Shown here: positions 1 to 5,683 of the stretch, one piece after another
Layout of the letters: the number at the start of each line of letters is the position of its first letter
Numbering within the stretch: the stretch's first letter is position 1
Assembly (NCBI GenBank): GCA_944363865.1
Contig: CALVVN010000011.1
Coordinates: 1 to 6,661 of the forward strand
DNA length: 6,661 nucleotides
Source of the DNA: an uncultured Bacilli bacterium
GTDB lineage: Bacteria; Bacillota_I; Bacilli_A; RF39; UBA660
Direction: 5' to 3'
The notes under the pieces: model-generated
The model's database searches: none
What the model was told of the DNA's origin: nothing
What the model saw: only the letters and a program-made list of their open reading frames with translations
Program-made: the position numbers and the translations under genes

Positions 1-50
1 TTATTCAGTCCTTCCTAGTTTTCTAGTACTACGACCTCTGCTGACTTCTT
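1..50 (-). ncRNA. Intron domain III block
   Basis: The minus strand carries the conserved AGAAGTCAGCAG, then CGTAGTA, then a short hairpin (CTAG, loop AAAA, CTAG at 15-26) and GGAAGGACTGAA. The O. iheyensis intron, as I recall it, has a CCCUG-UUCG-CAGGG hairpin in the same place, so sequence changes while the hairpin is kept. This block marks the end of the ribozyme core before domain IV, where the maturase gene is normally found. Confidence 0.75.
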
Positions 51-206
51 GCAATAAACCTTTTTCGACCGACCTTAACAATTGGTGTATTAAACCTCTT
101 GTACTTATTCGTTTGCAAGACCTCCCGTGGTAAGACATATATCTTTCCTCGATTAGCCACTTACTTTACTACATAAAGTTACGGGTATCTTTTGGACTTT
201 AGTTTG

Positions 207-210
207 TTAT
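207..210 (-). other. Intron exon-binding site 1 (EBS1), ATAA
   Basis: Within the conserved domain I stretch GCATAACAAA, the minus-strand ATAA is the expected EBS1 of a group IIC intron. It is perfectly complementary to the last four bases of the 5' exon (TTAT, 391-394). Group IIC introns are known to use a short, roughly four-base EBS1-IBS1 pairing. The assignment rests on position within the conserved block and this complementarity; other ATAA strings exist in the region. Confidence 0.7.
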
Positions 211-390
211 GCAACCTTATCCGTTTATGAAGCCTTATAATAAGTTTCTGTCCGTTAGCCCTCGATTTTGTTTCACACTTCCTTTAGCCCCAAGCCTCGC
301 GACTGATGCTTTGTGCTTCCCTAACACTTCATTGATACCTACGCGTGTATTGGACTTTCACCAACTAGATATATGCCATGCACGGCACAC

Positions 391-426
391 ATAAAAAACC
401 ACATTCTTATATTTAAAAATGTGGTT
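391..426 (-). terminator. Intrinsic terminator of the tad cluster; group IIC intron target
   Basis: On the minus strand, AACCACATT (426-418) and AATGTGGTT (405-397) form a perfect 9-bp stem around a 12-nt loop, followed by TTTTAT (396-391). It lies 53 nt after the stop codon of the last gene and ends the cluster. The last four bases, TTAT (391-394), serve as IBS1 for the intron that begins at 390. The stem and T tract are intact, so the insertion did not destroy the terminator. Confidence 0.88.
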
Positions 427-479
427 AAATTCCTATTTATGAAATTTCTTATATCAAACTGATAAAAATATTCTATTTT

Positions 480-896
480 TTAGTTTTCCCAAACATTGCT
501 CATAACAGAGCAATCATTTCCAGTAACATCAAACGCGCACTCAACACAAGATTTCCATGATGAATCATCAGATACTATTAAATTCATAATCAATGAAACT
601 ATCGTAACAACTAAGTATACAGCAACACCATAAATAATTCTCTTGATTAATAAGCTTTGCGCTTTTTTAATATTGCTCTCATCTTTTTCCATTATTGCTT
701 TGGTTAAATCAATCATACCAAATAACACCAAGATTACTGGTACAATCACTTTTATTGCAAAAATCACATATCCGATTATAGTCATTATTGGTTCTAAAGT
801 ACTGCAAATATCACCGCTAACATCAGTATTTGATATAATAGCATTAATATCATTGCTAACATCACTATTTGTTAAAATATAAATTAGATTGTTCAC
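480..896 (-). CDS. Small two-helix membrane protein, VirB2/TrbC (T4SS pilin)-like
   Basis: The 138-residue protein has a polar N-terminus, a first hydrophobic helix at about residues 37-60, a short charged loop (residues about 63-86, rich in K, D and E) and a second helix at about 87-108, then a polar tail. Cysteines are at 31, 117, 120 and 129, all in the parts flanking the helices. The layout and the pattern CxxLEPI...KVIVPVILVLFGMIDLTKAI resemble the small pilin-like proteins (TrbC/VirB2, T4SS pilin group) found in low-GC Gram-positives; this is recognition by pattern, not an alignment. The start is GTG at 896: AAGGAG lies 6 nt upstream, and the overlapping ATG at 898 is followed at once by TGA. 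The gene has its own promoter and a terminator, so it can be expressed apart from the tad genes. It could be a second pilin or an accessory channel protein; the role is inferred. Confidence 0.85.
   Translation of the reverse strand: MNNLIYILTNSDVSNDINAIISNTDVSGDICSTLEPIMTIIGYVIFAIKVIVPVILVLFGMIDLTKAIMEKDESNIKKAQSLLIKRIIYGVAVYLVVTIVSLIMNLIVSDDSSWKSCVECAFDVTGNDCSVMSNVWEN
807..870 (-). repeat. In-frame imperfect direct repeat inside the small membrane protein gene
   Basis: Two 25-bp copies (807-831 and 846-870) match at 22 positions and are 39 bp apart, an exact number of codons. They encode NSDVSNDI (residues 10-17) and NTDVSGDI (23-30) in the polar N-terminus before the first helix. This looks like a small internal duplication of 13 codons. 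Confidence 0.75.
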
Positions 897-902
897 ATAA
901 AT

Positions 903-908
903 CTCCTT
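903..908 (-). promoter_or_regulatory. Shine-Dalgarno site fixing the GTG start
   Basis: AAGGAG on the minus strand is separated by 6 nt from the GTG at 896. The neighbouring ATG (898-896) would be followed at once by TGA, so this site settles the choice of GTG as the start. Confidence 0.8.
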
Positions 909-920
909 CTTTCTATAATA

Positions 921-949
921 ATTTTATAAAATTTAGCATTTTTTGTCAA
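921..949 (-). promoter_or_regulatory. Sigma-A-like promoter of the VirB2-like gene
   Basis: A perfect -35 box TTGACA (949-944), a 17-bp spacer and a -10 box TAAAAT (926-921, five of six matches to TATAAT) point left toward the gene starting at 896. Transcription would begin near 914, giving a leader of under 20 nt with the ribosome binding site in it. AT-rich sequence, including a tandem repeat, lies just upstream and could help as an UP-like element. Confidence 0.85.
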
Positions 950-958
950 CTTTAATTA

Positions 959-1004
959 AATATATTTTACATTAAAATTTAATATATTTTACATTAAAAT
1001 TTAA
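959..1004 (-). repeat. 22-bp tandem duplication across the cpaE-like stop codon
   Basis: Two identical 22-bp units (959-980 and 981-1002), with two more matching bases (1003-1004), lie end to end. Each holds an inverted repeat ATTTTA-ATG-TAAAAT on the minus strand. The stop codon of the cpaE-like gene (996-994) sits in the copy nearer the gene. The array ends 9 bp upstream of the -35 box of the next promoter. Confidence 0.9.
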
Positions 1005-1980
1005 ATAATCCTAATAATTTATTTTTAAAGTTTTCATCTTCTCCTTCAGAACTTTTTATCATACCCATTTTTGCTATTATTGCGTTAATTGCAGCTTGAG
1101 GCATTTTTCTATCGTCAATGCATGGAATATTATAGAATACTTTAGTACCTGCCTCATATTCAAAGACAGCAACGTCAGATTCAGTAACAAAACTTTTGTT
1201 TAAAACTATTTTTTTGTTATTTAATTTATCAAATATTCTTCTACTGCGTCTAATCAATTTATTTAATTTAATTGTTGATGGTTCTACTAAATATAAAACG
1301 AAACTACAGATCTCATCATCAGGGTAATTATTTAAATCAACTAGTACAATATCAAAATCGCTTTTTTTCATCAATTCTTTAGGTAAATCATTATCATTTG
1401 TACTAATAAGATTTTCTCCCTCAAAATAGGAAAAATCTCTTTTACCAACTTCTATTGCAGCAACATTATAGTTAGCTTCTAAATGTTTTTTCAACATATA
1501 AGTTAAAGTAGTAGCCCCTGCATGTTCTGTTAAATTTTTGATACCAATAATTTTAACTCGTCCTATGCCACCAGAAGCAAAAAGTTCTCCGCCTGATCCA
1601 TCCACGTTATGAATATGGGCCACATCTCGATAACTATTTGGATGATTTAATAAATAATTTATACCTTCTAAATTTCTAGTGAAATTATATATTCCCAAAG
1701 AAATTAATTTAGATAAGTATTCTTGCGTTTCACTTTGAGGATTATCGTCTAATATAAGAATGACTCTACTCATATCTAAATTAATTGATAATCTTTGTAA
1801 ATTATCTAAATTTTCATAATTTTTTATAGCGGTAATATCTAAAAGCATTCTATCAAAATAAAAGTTAGAAAAAGTGTCTATTATTTCGTTTACATCGAAT
1901 ACACCTTCCATCGACTTAATAACCTCTATATTAAGTCCCATTAACATTTCTTTATATTTGTTTGCGATTATTACATTCAT
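994..1980 (-). CDS. cpaE: CpaE/TadZ-like pilus localisation protein with degenerate P-loop
   Basis: In Tad systems, CpaE/TadZ is a cytoplasmic MinD/ParA-related protein that positions the pilus machine. This 328-residue protein fits the two-part layout: a receiver-like alpha/beta region at about 1-120 (strands such as RMLLDI at 44-49 and RVILILDD at 72-79) and a MinD-like domain from about 141. The P-loop region reads NLTEHAGATTL (149-159). It keeps the glycine and the TT but lacks both lysines of the deviant Walker A motif, so ATP hydrolysis is doubtful. DIVLVDL (210-216) matches a Walker B strand. ATG at 1980 lies 4 nt after the stop of the upstream gene, with GAGGTG 11 nt before it, a rather long spacing. 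Its place after pilin and pseudopilin genes supports the assignment. The tandem repeat at its 3' end includes its stop codon. Confidence 0.82.
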   Translation of the reverse strand: MNVIIANKYKEMLMGLNIEVIKSMEGVFDVNEIIDTFSNFYFDRMLLDITAIKNYENLDNLQRLSINLDMSRVILILDDNPQSETQEYLSKLISLGIYNFTRNLEGINYLLNHPNSYRDVAHIHNVDGSGGELFASGGIGRVKIIGIKNLTEHAGATTLTYMLKKHLEANYNVAAIEVGKRDFSYFEGENLISTNDNDLPKELMKKSDFDIVLVDLNNYPDDEICSFVLYLVEPSTIKLNKLIRRSRRIFDKLNNKKIVLNKSFVTESDVAVFEYEAGTKVFYNIPCIDDRKMPQAAINAIIAKMGMIKSSEGEDENFKNKLLGLFKF

Positions 1981-1984
1981 TTAA

Positions 1985-2461
1985 TTATTGACACCTCACA
2001 TTCGAATTATCATAGTAAATTGTTTTAGTCTCTCCAGTAATTGGGATTGTAAAGCTTGTCCATATTAAAGGCAATTCTATATTTATAAAAGATGTTACCT
2101 TATAATATGAACCATTAGCAGTACAAACTCTTCTAACGCAATATCCACCCGTGTAATAGCTACCTTTACCATTACACTTTGTGGATAAAATAGTTGTATT
2201 TGCGTACCCTATATCTTTGATGTATTGATAGATTTTATCCTCAGTATTATTACTAGCAGACAACTCAATATCACTTGCACTAGCTAAGTTTCCAAGTTCT
2301 GATGCTCTAAATCCTTCATTTTGTTCAATCAAATTAATAATTTGATTTTTAACCTTAAATGCCTTGGTATAATTTATTGAAACTGCTAAATAACCAGAAA
2401 AGAGTACTATAAATAGTACTACAAAACCAAGTAACCAAGTTCCACCAATACTTTCACGCAT
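1985..2461 (-). CDS. TadE-like pseudopilin, cysteine-containing
   Basis: The 158-residue protein starts MRESIG, followed by one long hydrophobic helix (about residues 8-29) and an extracytoplasmic region. This is the layout of TadE/TadF minor pilins: a very short leader, then a helix continuing into an amphipathic stretch (AFKVKNQIINLIEQ, 34-47). Cysteines at 96, 108, 113 and 157 lie in the exported part and could form two disulfides. The leader resembles that of the neighbouring pilin (MKEATG), suggesting the same peptidase cuts after Gly6; cleavage is inferred. AGGTGA sits 5 nt before the ATG. The gene follows the pilin gene by 29 nt and precedes the cpaE-like gene by 4 nt, so all three are probably on one transcript. 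I recognise the architecture rather than a specific family signature. Confidence 0.75.
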   Translation of the reverse strand: MRESIGGTWLLGFVVLFIVLFSGYLAVSINYTKAFKVKNQIINLIEQNEGFRASELGNLASASDIELSASNNTEDKIYQYIKDIGYANTTILSTKCNGKGSYYTGGYCVRRVCTANGSYYKVTSFINIELPLIWTSFTIPITGETKTIYYDNSNVRCQ

Positions 2462-2490
2462 TTAAATCACCTATTCTTATGAATTAGAAA

Positions 2491-2763
2491 CTAATCAGCA
2501 TTTATATCCCCGCCTGTACATCCTTTTGCAGGATCGCATTTACAAACCCAGCAAGAAGTTTTATCGCTCGCTGTTGTACATGCGGAACTCTCTCCAGCAT
2601 CAACTTTTTCGGCAGTATATCCAGGTCCGTACGTATTGCACGTCTGTTGTACTATAGTCCTTTGAATCATTGGCCAAACAAATGCGTAGAATAATGCAGC
2701 TACTGCGGCAATCGCTATTACAGTGATAACTGTCATATTTAATTCTCCAGTTGCTTCCTTCAT
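2491..2763 (-). CDS. Short cysteine-rich pilin-like protein, probable major Tad pilin
   Basis: The 90-residue protein has the plan of a Flp-type pilin: a six-residue polar leader (MKEATG), a glutamate (Glu7), a hydrophobic helix at about 10-33 and a small exported domain. Known Flp pilins are similarly short, but the usual Glu-Tyr pair is Glu7-Leu8 here. The exported part has six cysteines (42, 62, 71, 74, 76, 82), including CWVCKC, enough for three disulfides or a metal site. AGGAGG lies 10 nt before the ATG; an ATG-TAA pair sits in the gap but is too near the ribosome site to be a likely start. Its own consensus promoter just upstream fits the need for far more subunits than machine parts. 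The tadC gene lies upstream and the TadE-like gene downstream. It could alternatively be a minor pilin if the main one is encoded elsewhere. Confidence 0.8.
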   Translation of the reverse strand: MKEATGELNMTVITVIAIAAVAALFYAFVWPMIQRTIVQQTCNTYGPGYTAEKVDAGESSACTTASDKTSCWVCKCDPAKGCTGGDINAD

Positions 2764-2773
2764 TTATTACATT

Positions 2774-2779
2774 CCTCCT
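2774..2779 (-). promoter_or_regulatory. Strong Shine-Dalgarno site of the pilin gene
   Basis: A full AGGAGG lies 10 nt upstream of the pilin ATG (2763). Between them an ATG (2772-2770) followed directly by TAA forms a start-stop pair only 1 nt from the site, too close for efficient use. Confidence 0.8.
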
Positions 2780-2793
2780 ATCATCATATTATT

Positions 2794-2822
2794 ATTATAC
2801 ATATCTTTAAAAAAATTATCAA
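2794..2822 (-). promoter_or_regulatory. Sigma-A-like promoter of the pilin gene
   Basis: The minus strand has TTGATA (2822-2817), exactly 17 bp, then a perfect TATAAT (2799-2794). It lies in the 82-bp gap between tadC and the pilin gene, the largest gap between tadC and cpaE. Transcription would begin near 2787, leaving a leader of roughly 24 nt. It would let the pilin, pseudopilin and cpaE-like gene be expressed above the level of the upstream machine genes. Confidence 0.85.
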
Positions 2823-2839
2823 GAAATATATATATATTA

Positions 2840-2850
2840 TTTACATTAAA
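2840..2850 (-). promoter_or_regulatory. Candidate regulatory element TTTAATGTAAA upstream of the pilin promoter
   Basis: The 11-bp element TTTA-ATG-TAAA is an inverted repeat and contains the tadC stop codon. It begins 17 bp upstream of the -35 box. The same 11 bases occur twice (966-976, 988-998) upstream of the promoter at 921-949, the nearer copy 16 bp from its -35 box. In this AT-rich DNA chance is possible, so a protein-binding role is only a hypothesis. Confidence 0.3.
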
Positions 2851-3631
2851 TTCCAAACATTTGTAGAATCGCTAATAGTAAAATTATCATTACACCTACA
2901 CCTGTTGTAGAAAGCATAACCATAGTTTTCTTTTCCATTTTTTCCAAACGTTCTTTATATTTAGTTTCTCTACTTTTAGCTTGTAAATTTGAAATTGTTC
3001 TAGAAAAGACAATTAATTGTTCTTGTTTTCTTTCTTGTTTACCTAAACCAAGTCTATAAAGTAATCTCATCATTCTCATTGAATCTCTTACAGGATATTT
3101 AATTGCAAAAGCCATATAAGGATCTATCGTTGAATCTCCTGCATCAATACTAGCAATCAATTCCCTTAAACCTTCTTTAAAAATTGGAGGTGCATCATCA
3201 ACAGATTTAGTAATTGCTACTGGCACAGTATAATGCTGTATAAGTATTTCTAAACTTTTTAAGTAATAAGGTAATAGCAAATTAATTTCATGAAGATGCT
3301 TTTTATAATAACTTTTTAAACTAGAATAGCCCGATTTAAAAATGAGAAATGCACCAGCTACTGCAAAGATTAAGTTTAAAAACGAAATTCTTGATAAAAA
3401 TAGTATTATTAACACAAGTAAAACTATTAAACCATTCTTAACTCTTTTTTCAAAAAGCACATTAGCATCTACACCATCGCCATACTTAGCAGCAACTAAG
3501 AAGTCATAGTCATCTTCTCTTAATAGATTAAATGCTTTTCTATTGTCATTAATAAATTTATTGGTATCAATTTTACCATTTACTATAAAAACTATTAAAA
3601 TTAAAACACCAAAAACAAACATCTCTATCAT
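2846..3631 (-). CDS. tadC: TadC-like pilus platform membrane protein
   Basis: The 261-residue protein is a type II secretion F (GspF/T2SSF)-family inner-membrane platform protein, partner of TadB and of the CpaF ATPase. Hydrophobic segments lie at about 3-18, 67-80, 84-98 and 237-258. The cytoplasmic T2SSF region spans about 110-235, with a helical stretch around LLLPYYLKSLEILIQ (118-132) and a basic, Glu/Lys-rich helix before the last segment (KYKERLEKMEKK, 224-235). Its ATG overlaps the tadB stop codon by one base (TAATG), so translation is probably coupled. Its own ribosome site is poor (GGGGG, 7 nt away), which fits coupling. Cys is absent, in contrast with the exported subunits. Confidence 0.88.
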   Translation of the reverse strand: MIEMFVFGVLILIVFIVNGKIDTNKFINDNRKAFNLLREDDYDFLVAAKYGDGVDANVLFEKRVKNGLIVLLVLIILFLSRISFLNLIFAVAGAFLIFKSGYSSLKSYYKKHLHEINLLLPYYLKSLEILIQHYTVPVAITKSVDDAPPIFKEGLRELIASIDAGDSTIDPYMAFAIKYPVRDSMRMMRLLYRLGLGKQERKQEQLIVFSRTISNLQAKSRETKYKERLEKMEKKTMVMLSTTGVGVMIILLLAILQMFGI

Positions 3632-4536
3632 TATTCAGCCCCCACATCTTCATTATAGTATTTTTCTCCATTAATCAAAAAATATGAATTTATAAATATA
3701 ACAGCATGAAGTAATAAATTAACGTACCATAAATCTATCAAATCTATATAACTTTCAACACCTAGTAAGTATTGAATAAGTGCCACTAGAAAGTATAAAC
3801 ACACTCCAAATGTTATAAATTGTCTATGGAAAGACTGCCTGTCTAACCTATCTCTATATACACTTTCAACTAGCATATCAATATCTTGGCTCATTCCTTC
3901 TAGGGCTTCGCCGCTATCTTTAGAACCTTCTTTTGTGATTTGTAAAAATAATTGGTGCATATTTTTAACAACATAGAATGGATATTTTTCATTCATGAAA
4001 CGAATAGATTCTTCAATAGTACCATTTGAATATGACATTTGAATCATTTCAGTAACATCAGACAAGACCGGGTCTTCTAAAACACCAGAATCACGAACGC
4101 CTTCAAGTGCTTTTACAAATGATTGAGTTGTATTGAATTCCATGATTACATTAGTGGTGTAAACTTGTATTTGTTCAAATATGAATTCACTATAAACTTT
4201 ATTACATCTTAAATATGCTAAGTATGGAATAAAAAGCACTGCAACAATCGCATAAAATATACAAATCACAAGATTATAAAAATATAAGTATGAAATTACT
4301 CCTGCACCACCAGCAAAAATCACTACTTGTATCACATATTGTCTAGGCGTATATTCTTGCCCTAATTCCTTTGTTTTTTCTCTTACCATTTTAAATGAAT
4401 AAGGTGCATATTTATTGTAAGCATTTGAAAAAGTTTTAGTTATATATTTATAAAAATTGCCTCCTGTACTCATTCTATATGTAACCATAAAAAGAAGTAA
4501 AAATCCAGCAATAAATATTTCTAAAACATAGCCCAT
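3631..4536 (-). CDS. tadB: TadB-like pilus platform membrane protein
   Basis: The 301-residue protein is the first of the paired T2SSF-family platform proteins that form the inner-membrane base of Tad pili. Hydrophobic segments lie at about 4-20, 67-84, 86-107, 242-260 and 272-288. The cytoplasmic T2SSF region (about 112-238) contains the family-typical pattern of hydrophobic helices with acidic ends, including QLFLQITKEGSKDSGEALEGM (split here as QLFLQITKEG at 195-204 and SKDSGEALEGM at 205-215). The start is clear: AAAGGAGG, whose first bases share the cpaF stop codon, sits 6 nt upstream of the ATG. The end overlaps tadC by one base. Order cpaF-tadB-tadC is the classic tad order. Confidence 0.88.
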   Translation of the reverse strand: MGYVLEIFIAGFLLLFMVTYRMSTGGNFYKYITKTFSNAYNKYAPYSFKMVREKTKELGQEYTPRQYVIQVVIFAGGAGVISYLYFYNLVICIFYAIVAVLFIPYLAYLRCNKVYSEFIFEQIQVYTTNVIMEFNTTQSFVKALEGVRDSGVLEDPVLSDVTEMIQMSYSNGTIEESIRFMNEKYPFYVVKNMHQLFLQITKEGSKDSGEALEGMSQDIDMLVESVYRDRLDRQSFHRQFITFGVCLYFLVALIQYLLGVESYIDLIDLWYVNLLLHAVIFINSYFLINGEKYYNEDVGAE

Positions 4537-4542
4537 TTTGAA

Positions 4543-4550
4543 CCTCCTTT
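4543..4550 (-). promoter_or_regulatory. Shine-Dalgarno site of tadB, overlapping the cpaF stop codon
   Basis: AAAGGAGG overlaps the TAA of cpaF (TAAAGGAGG) and stands 6 nt before the tadB ATG. Ribosomes ending cpaF would stop on the next gene's binding site, which favours coupled and balanced synthesis. Confidence 0.8.
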
Positions 4551-5652
4551 ACAATACTTCTAAATTATTTTTATCCCACTCTTTTAATACTTCACTATTT
4601 TTAACAAATGTTTCTTTAGGCAAATCAATGCCTTGCGCGCTAAGATAATCAAGCAATTCTTCGCTTGGATTATTATAATGTTCAGCGCCATCCATATTCT
4701 TTATATATAGTACATTTGATTTAGCTTCATTATTTTTATCAACATAAAACTCAACAACTTCCACAATTTCACGTTGAAATCTACCATATTTTTTTGACAT
4801 ATAACCTTTTACATGCACACCAAGATGTACATATCTATGAATACTTTTTAAAAATTGGTCAATATCTAAGTTAGTTTCAAGCAATGAATACATACGCATA
4901 GGAATACTACTAGCTTTATCAGAGTGAATTGTAGAAATGATATTATGACCACTACTTATAGAGTTACGTACAGCCATTACCGCTTCAGCACTACGAACTT
5001 CTGATAAAAGAATCCACCTTGGATTTTGTCTCATACATGCTACTAGAATGTCACTATAACTTGCAATATTATTTGTTTTTAAAGAAACTATATCACGGTG
5101 CGGAAATATTTTATCTAAGTGAAGCTCTAAAGTATCTTCAATCGTAATAACTTTTTCATTTTCTTTAGTATGGCTAGCCAAATATTTTACTAATTCGGTT
5201 TTACCACTTCCGGTTTCGCCCGAAACAATAATGTTACAATGCCCTTCAACGCACTTAAATAAAAAGTCATGTATCTGTAATGAAACATAATTTTCATTCA
5301 ATAATTTTTCTTTATTTAGTCTTATTTTTGCTGGTGTTTTACGAATAACACATGCAATTCCATTAGTAGCAATACTCTCGTGAATAAAATTCAAACGTAG
5401 TTCTGCACTTTCAGCGTCAAGCATGGGATGAGCCATATTAAATGTTTTTCCCATTACATTTGAACATTGAAAGGCCATCTTTTCCATTAGTGCGTTATTT
5501 ATATTAGGTCTTTCAACTTTATAAACACCTTTTGACAACGATTTAACCCAAATTTGACCATTATTAGTATATGAAACGTCAGTTATATCATCATCATCTA
5601 AAAATTCCTTTATAGGGCCAAAATCTATTTGTGAAAAAATCGCTTCATTCAT
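4549..5652 (-). CDS. cpaF: CpaF/TadA-family pilus assembly ATPase
   Basis: This 367-residue cytoplasmic hexameric ATPase would power subunit assembly. Motifs of the VirB11/GspE/CpaF group are in order: Walker A GETGSGKT (145-152), Asp box VITIEDTLEL (168-177), Walker B-like WILLSEVR (213-220, Glu218) and His box HNIISTIHS (236-244). An N-terminal domain of about 130 residues includes FGPIKEFLDDDDITDVSYT (11-29), the usual opening of the CpaF core. It is shorter than many CpaF proteins (about 420-480), lacking their extra N-terminal region. The residue before the Walker B Glu is Ser217, where CpaF proteins usually have Gly. The start is supported by AAAGGG 7 nt upstream. It follows cpaB by 31 nt and precedes tadB by 12 nt. 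Confidence 0.95.
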   Translation of the reverse strand: MNEAIFSQIDFGPIKEFLDDDDITDVSYTNNGQIWVKSLSKGVYKVERPNINNALMEKMAFQCSNVMGKTFNMAHPMLDAESAELRLNFIHESIATNGIACVIRKTPAKIRLNKEKLLNENYVSLQIHDFLFKCVEGHCNIIVSGETGSGKTELVKYLASHTKENEKVITIEDTLELHLDKIFPHRDIVSLKTNNIASYSDILVACMRQNPRWILLSEVRSAEAVMAVRNSISSGHNIISTIHSDKASSIPMRMYSLLETNLDIDQFLKSIHRYVHLGVHVKGYMSKKYGRFQREIVEVVEFYVDKNNEAKSNVLYIKNMDGAEHYNNPSEELLDYLSAQGIDLPKETFVKNSEVLKEWDKNNLEVL

Positions 5653-5683
5653 AACAACACCCTTTCTAATTCATAATACAATC

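Larger units (their letters stand above)
1..390 (-). mobile_element. Group IIC intron, 5' half (domains I-III), partial
   Basis: This is a retrotransposing self-splicing ribozyme, read on the minus strand from 390 to 1 and cut by the left window edge. The 5' end reads GTGTGCCGTGCATGG, matching the GUGYG start of bacterial group II introns, followed by the conserved GGTGAAAGTCC stretch. Further in are GCATAACAAA (around 204-213), ACGGGAGGTCT (around 118-128) and a domain III block at 1-50 containing AGAAGTCAGCAGAGGTCGTAG. From memory, these match the Oceanobacillus iheyensis group IIC intron in order and spacing. About 390 nt for domains I-III is normal. Domain IV, the reverse transcriptase/maturase gene and domains V-VI should follow beyond position 1. 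G+C is higher than in the operon (24 of the first 60 bases, against 15 of 60 at 1021-1080), consistent with a mobile element. No protein gene is credible within the segment. Confidence 0.93.

Noticed and set aside
1..390. CRISPR, riboswitch or rRNA fragment in the left non-coding block
   Set aside because: No spaced repeats are present, and the conserved blocks match a group IIC intron in order and orientation, which explains the whole block.
209..394. Plus-strand open frame of 61 codons
   Set aside because: It runs antisense through the intron's conserved domain I, covering its 5' end and EBS1 region; no ribosome site or protein-like pattern. Such frames are a known mis-annotation of group II intron ends.
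427..479. Extra small gene between the last stop codon and the terminator
   Set aside because: Only 53 nt, AT-rich, no start with a ribosome site; it is best read as a 3' untranslated stretch.
643..882. Plus-strand open frame of 79 codons with hydrophobic stretches
   Set aside because: It is antisense to the VirB2-like gene; its hydrophobicity mirrors the helix codons of the real gene. It has no promoter or good ribosome site of its own.
2483..2495. Small inverted repeat ATTAG-TTT-CTAAT at the end of the pilin gene
   Set aside because: A 5-bp AT-rich stem without a T tract is too weak for a terminator; it could slow readthrough but there is no support beyond chance.
2825..2843. AT alternating palindrome after tadC as a possible terminator
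   Set aside because: The run of TA repeats pairs with itself in any AT-rich DNA, has no GC in the stem and no clear T tract before the pilin promoter.
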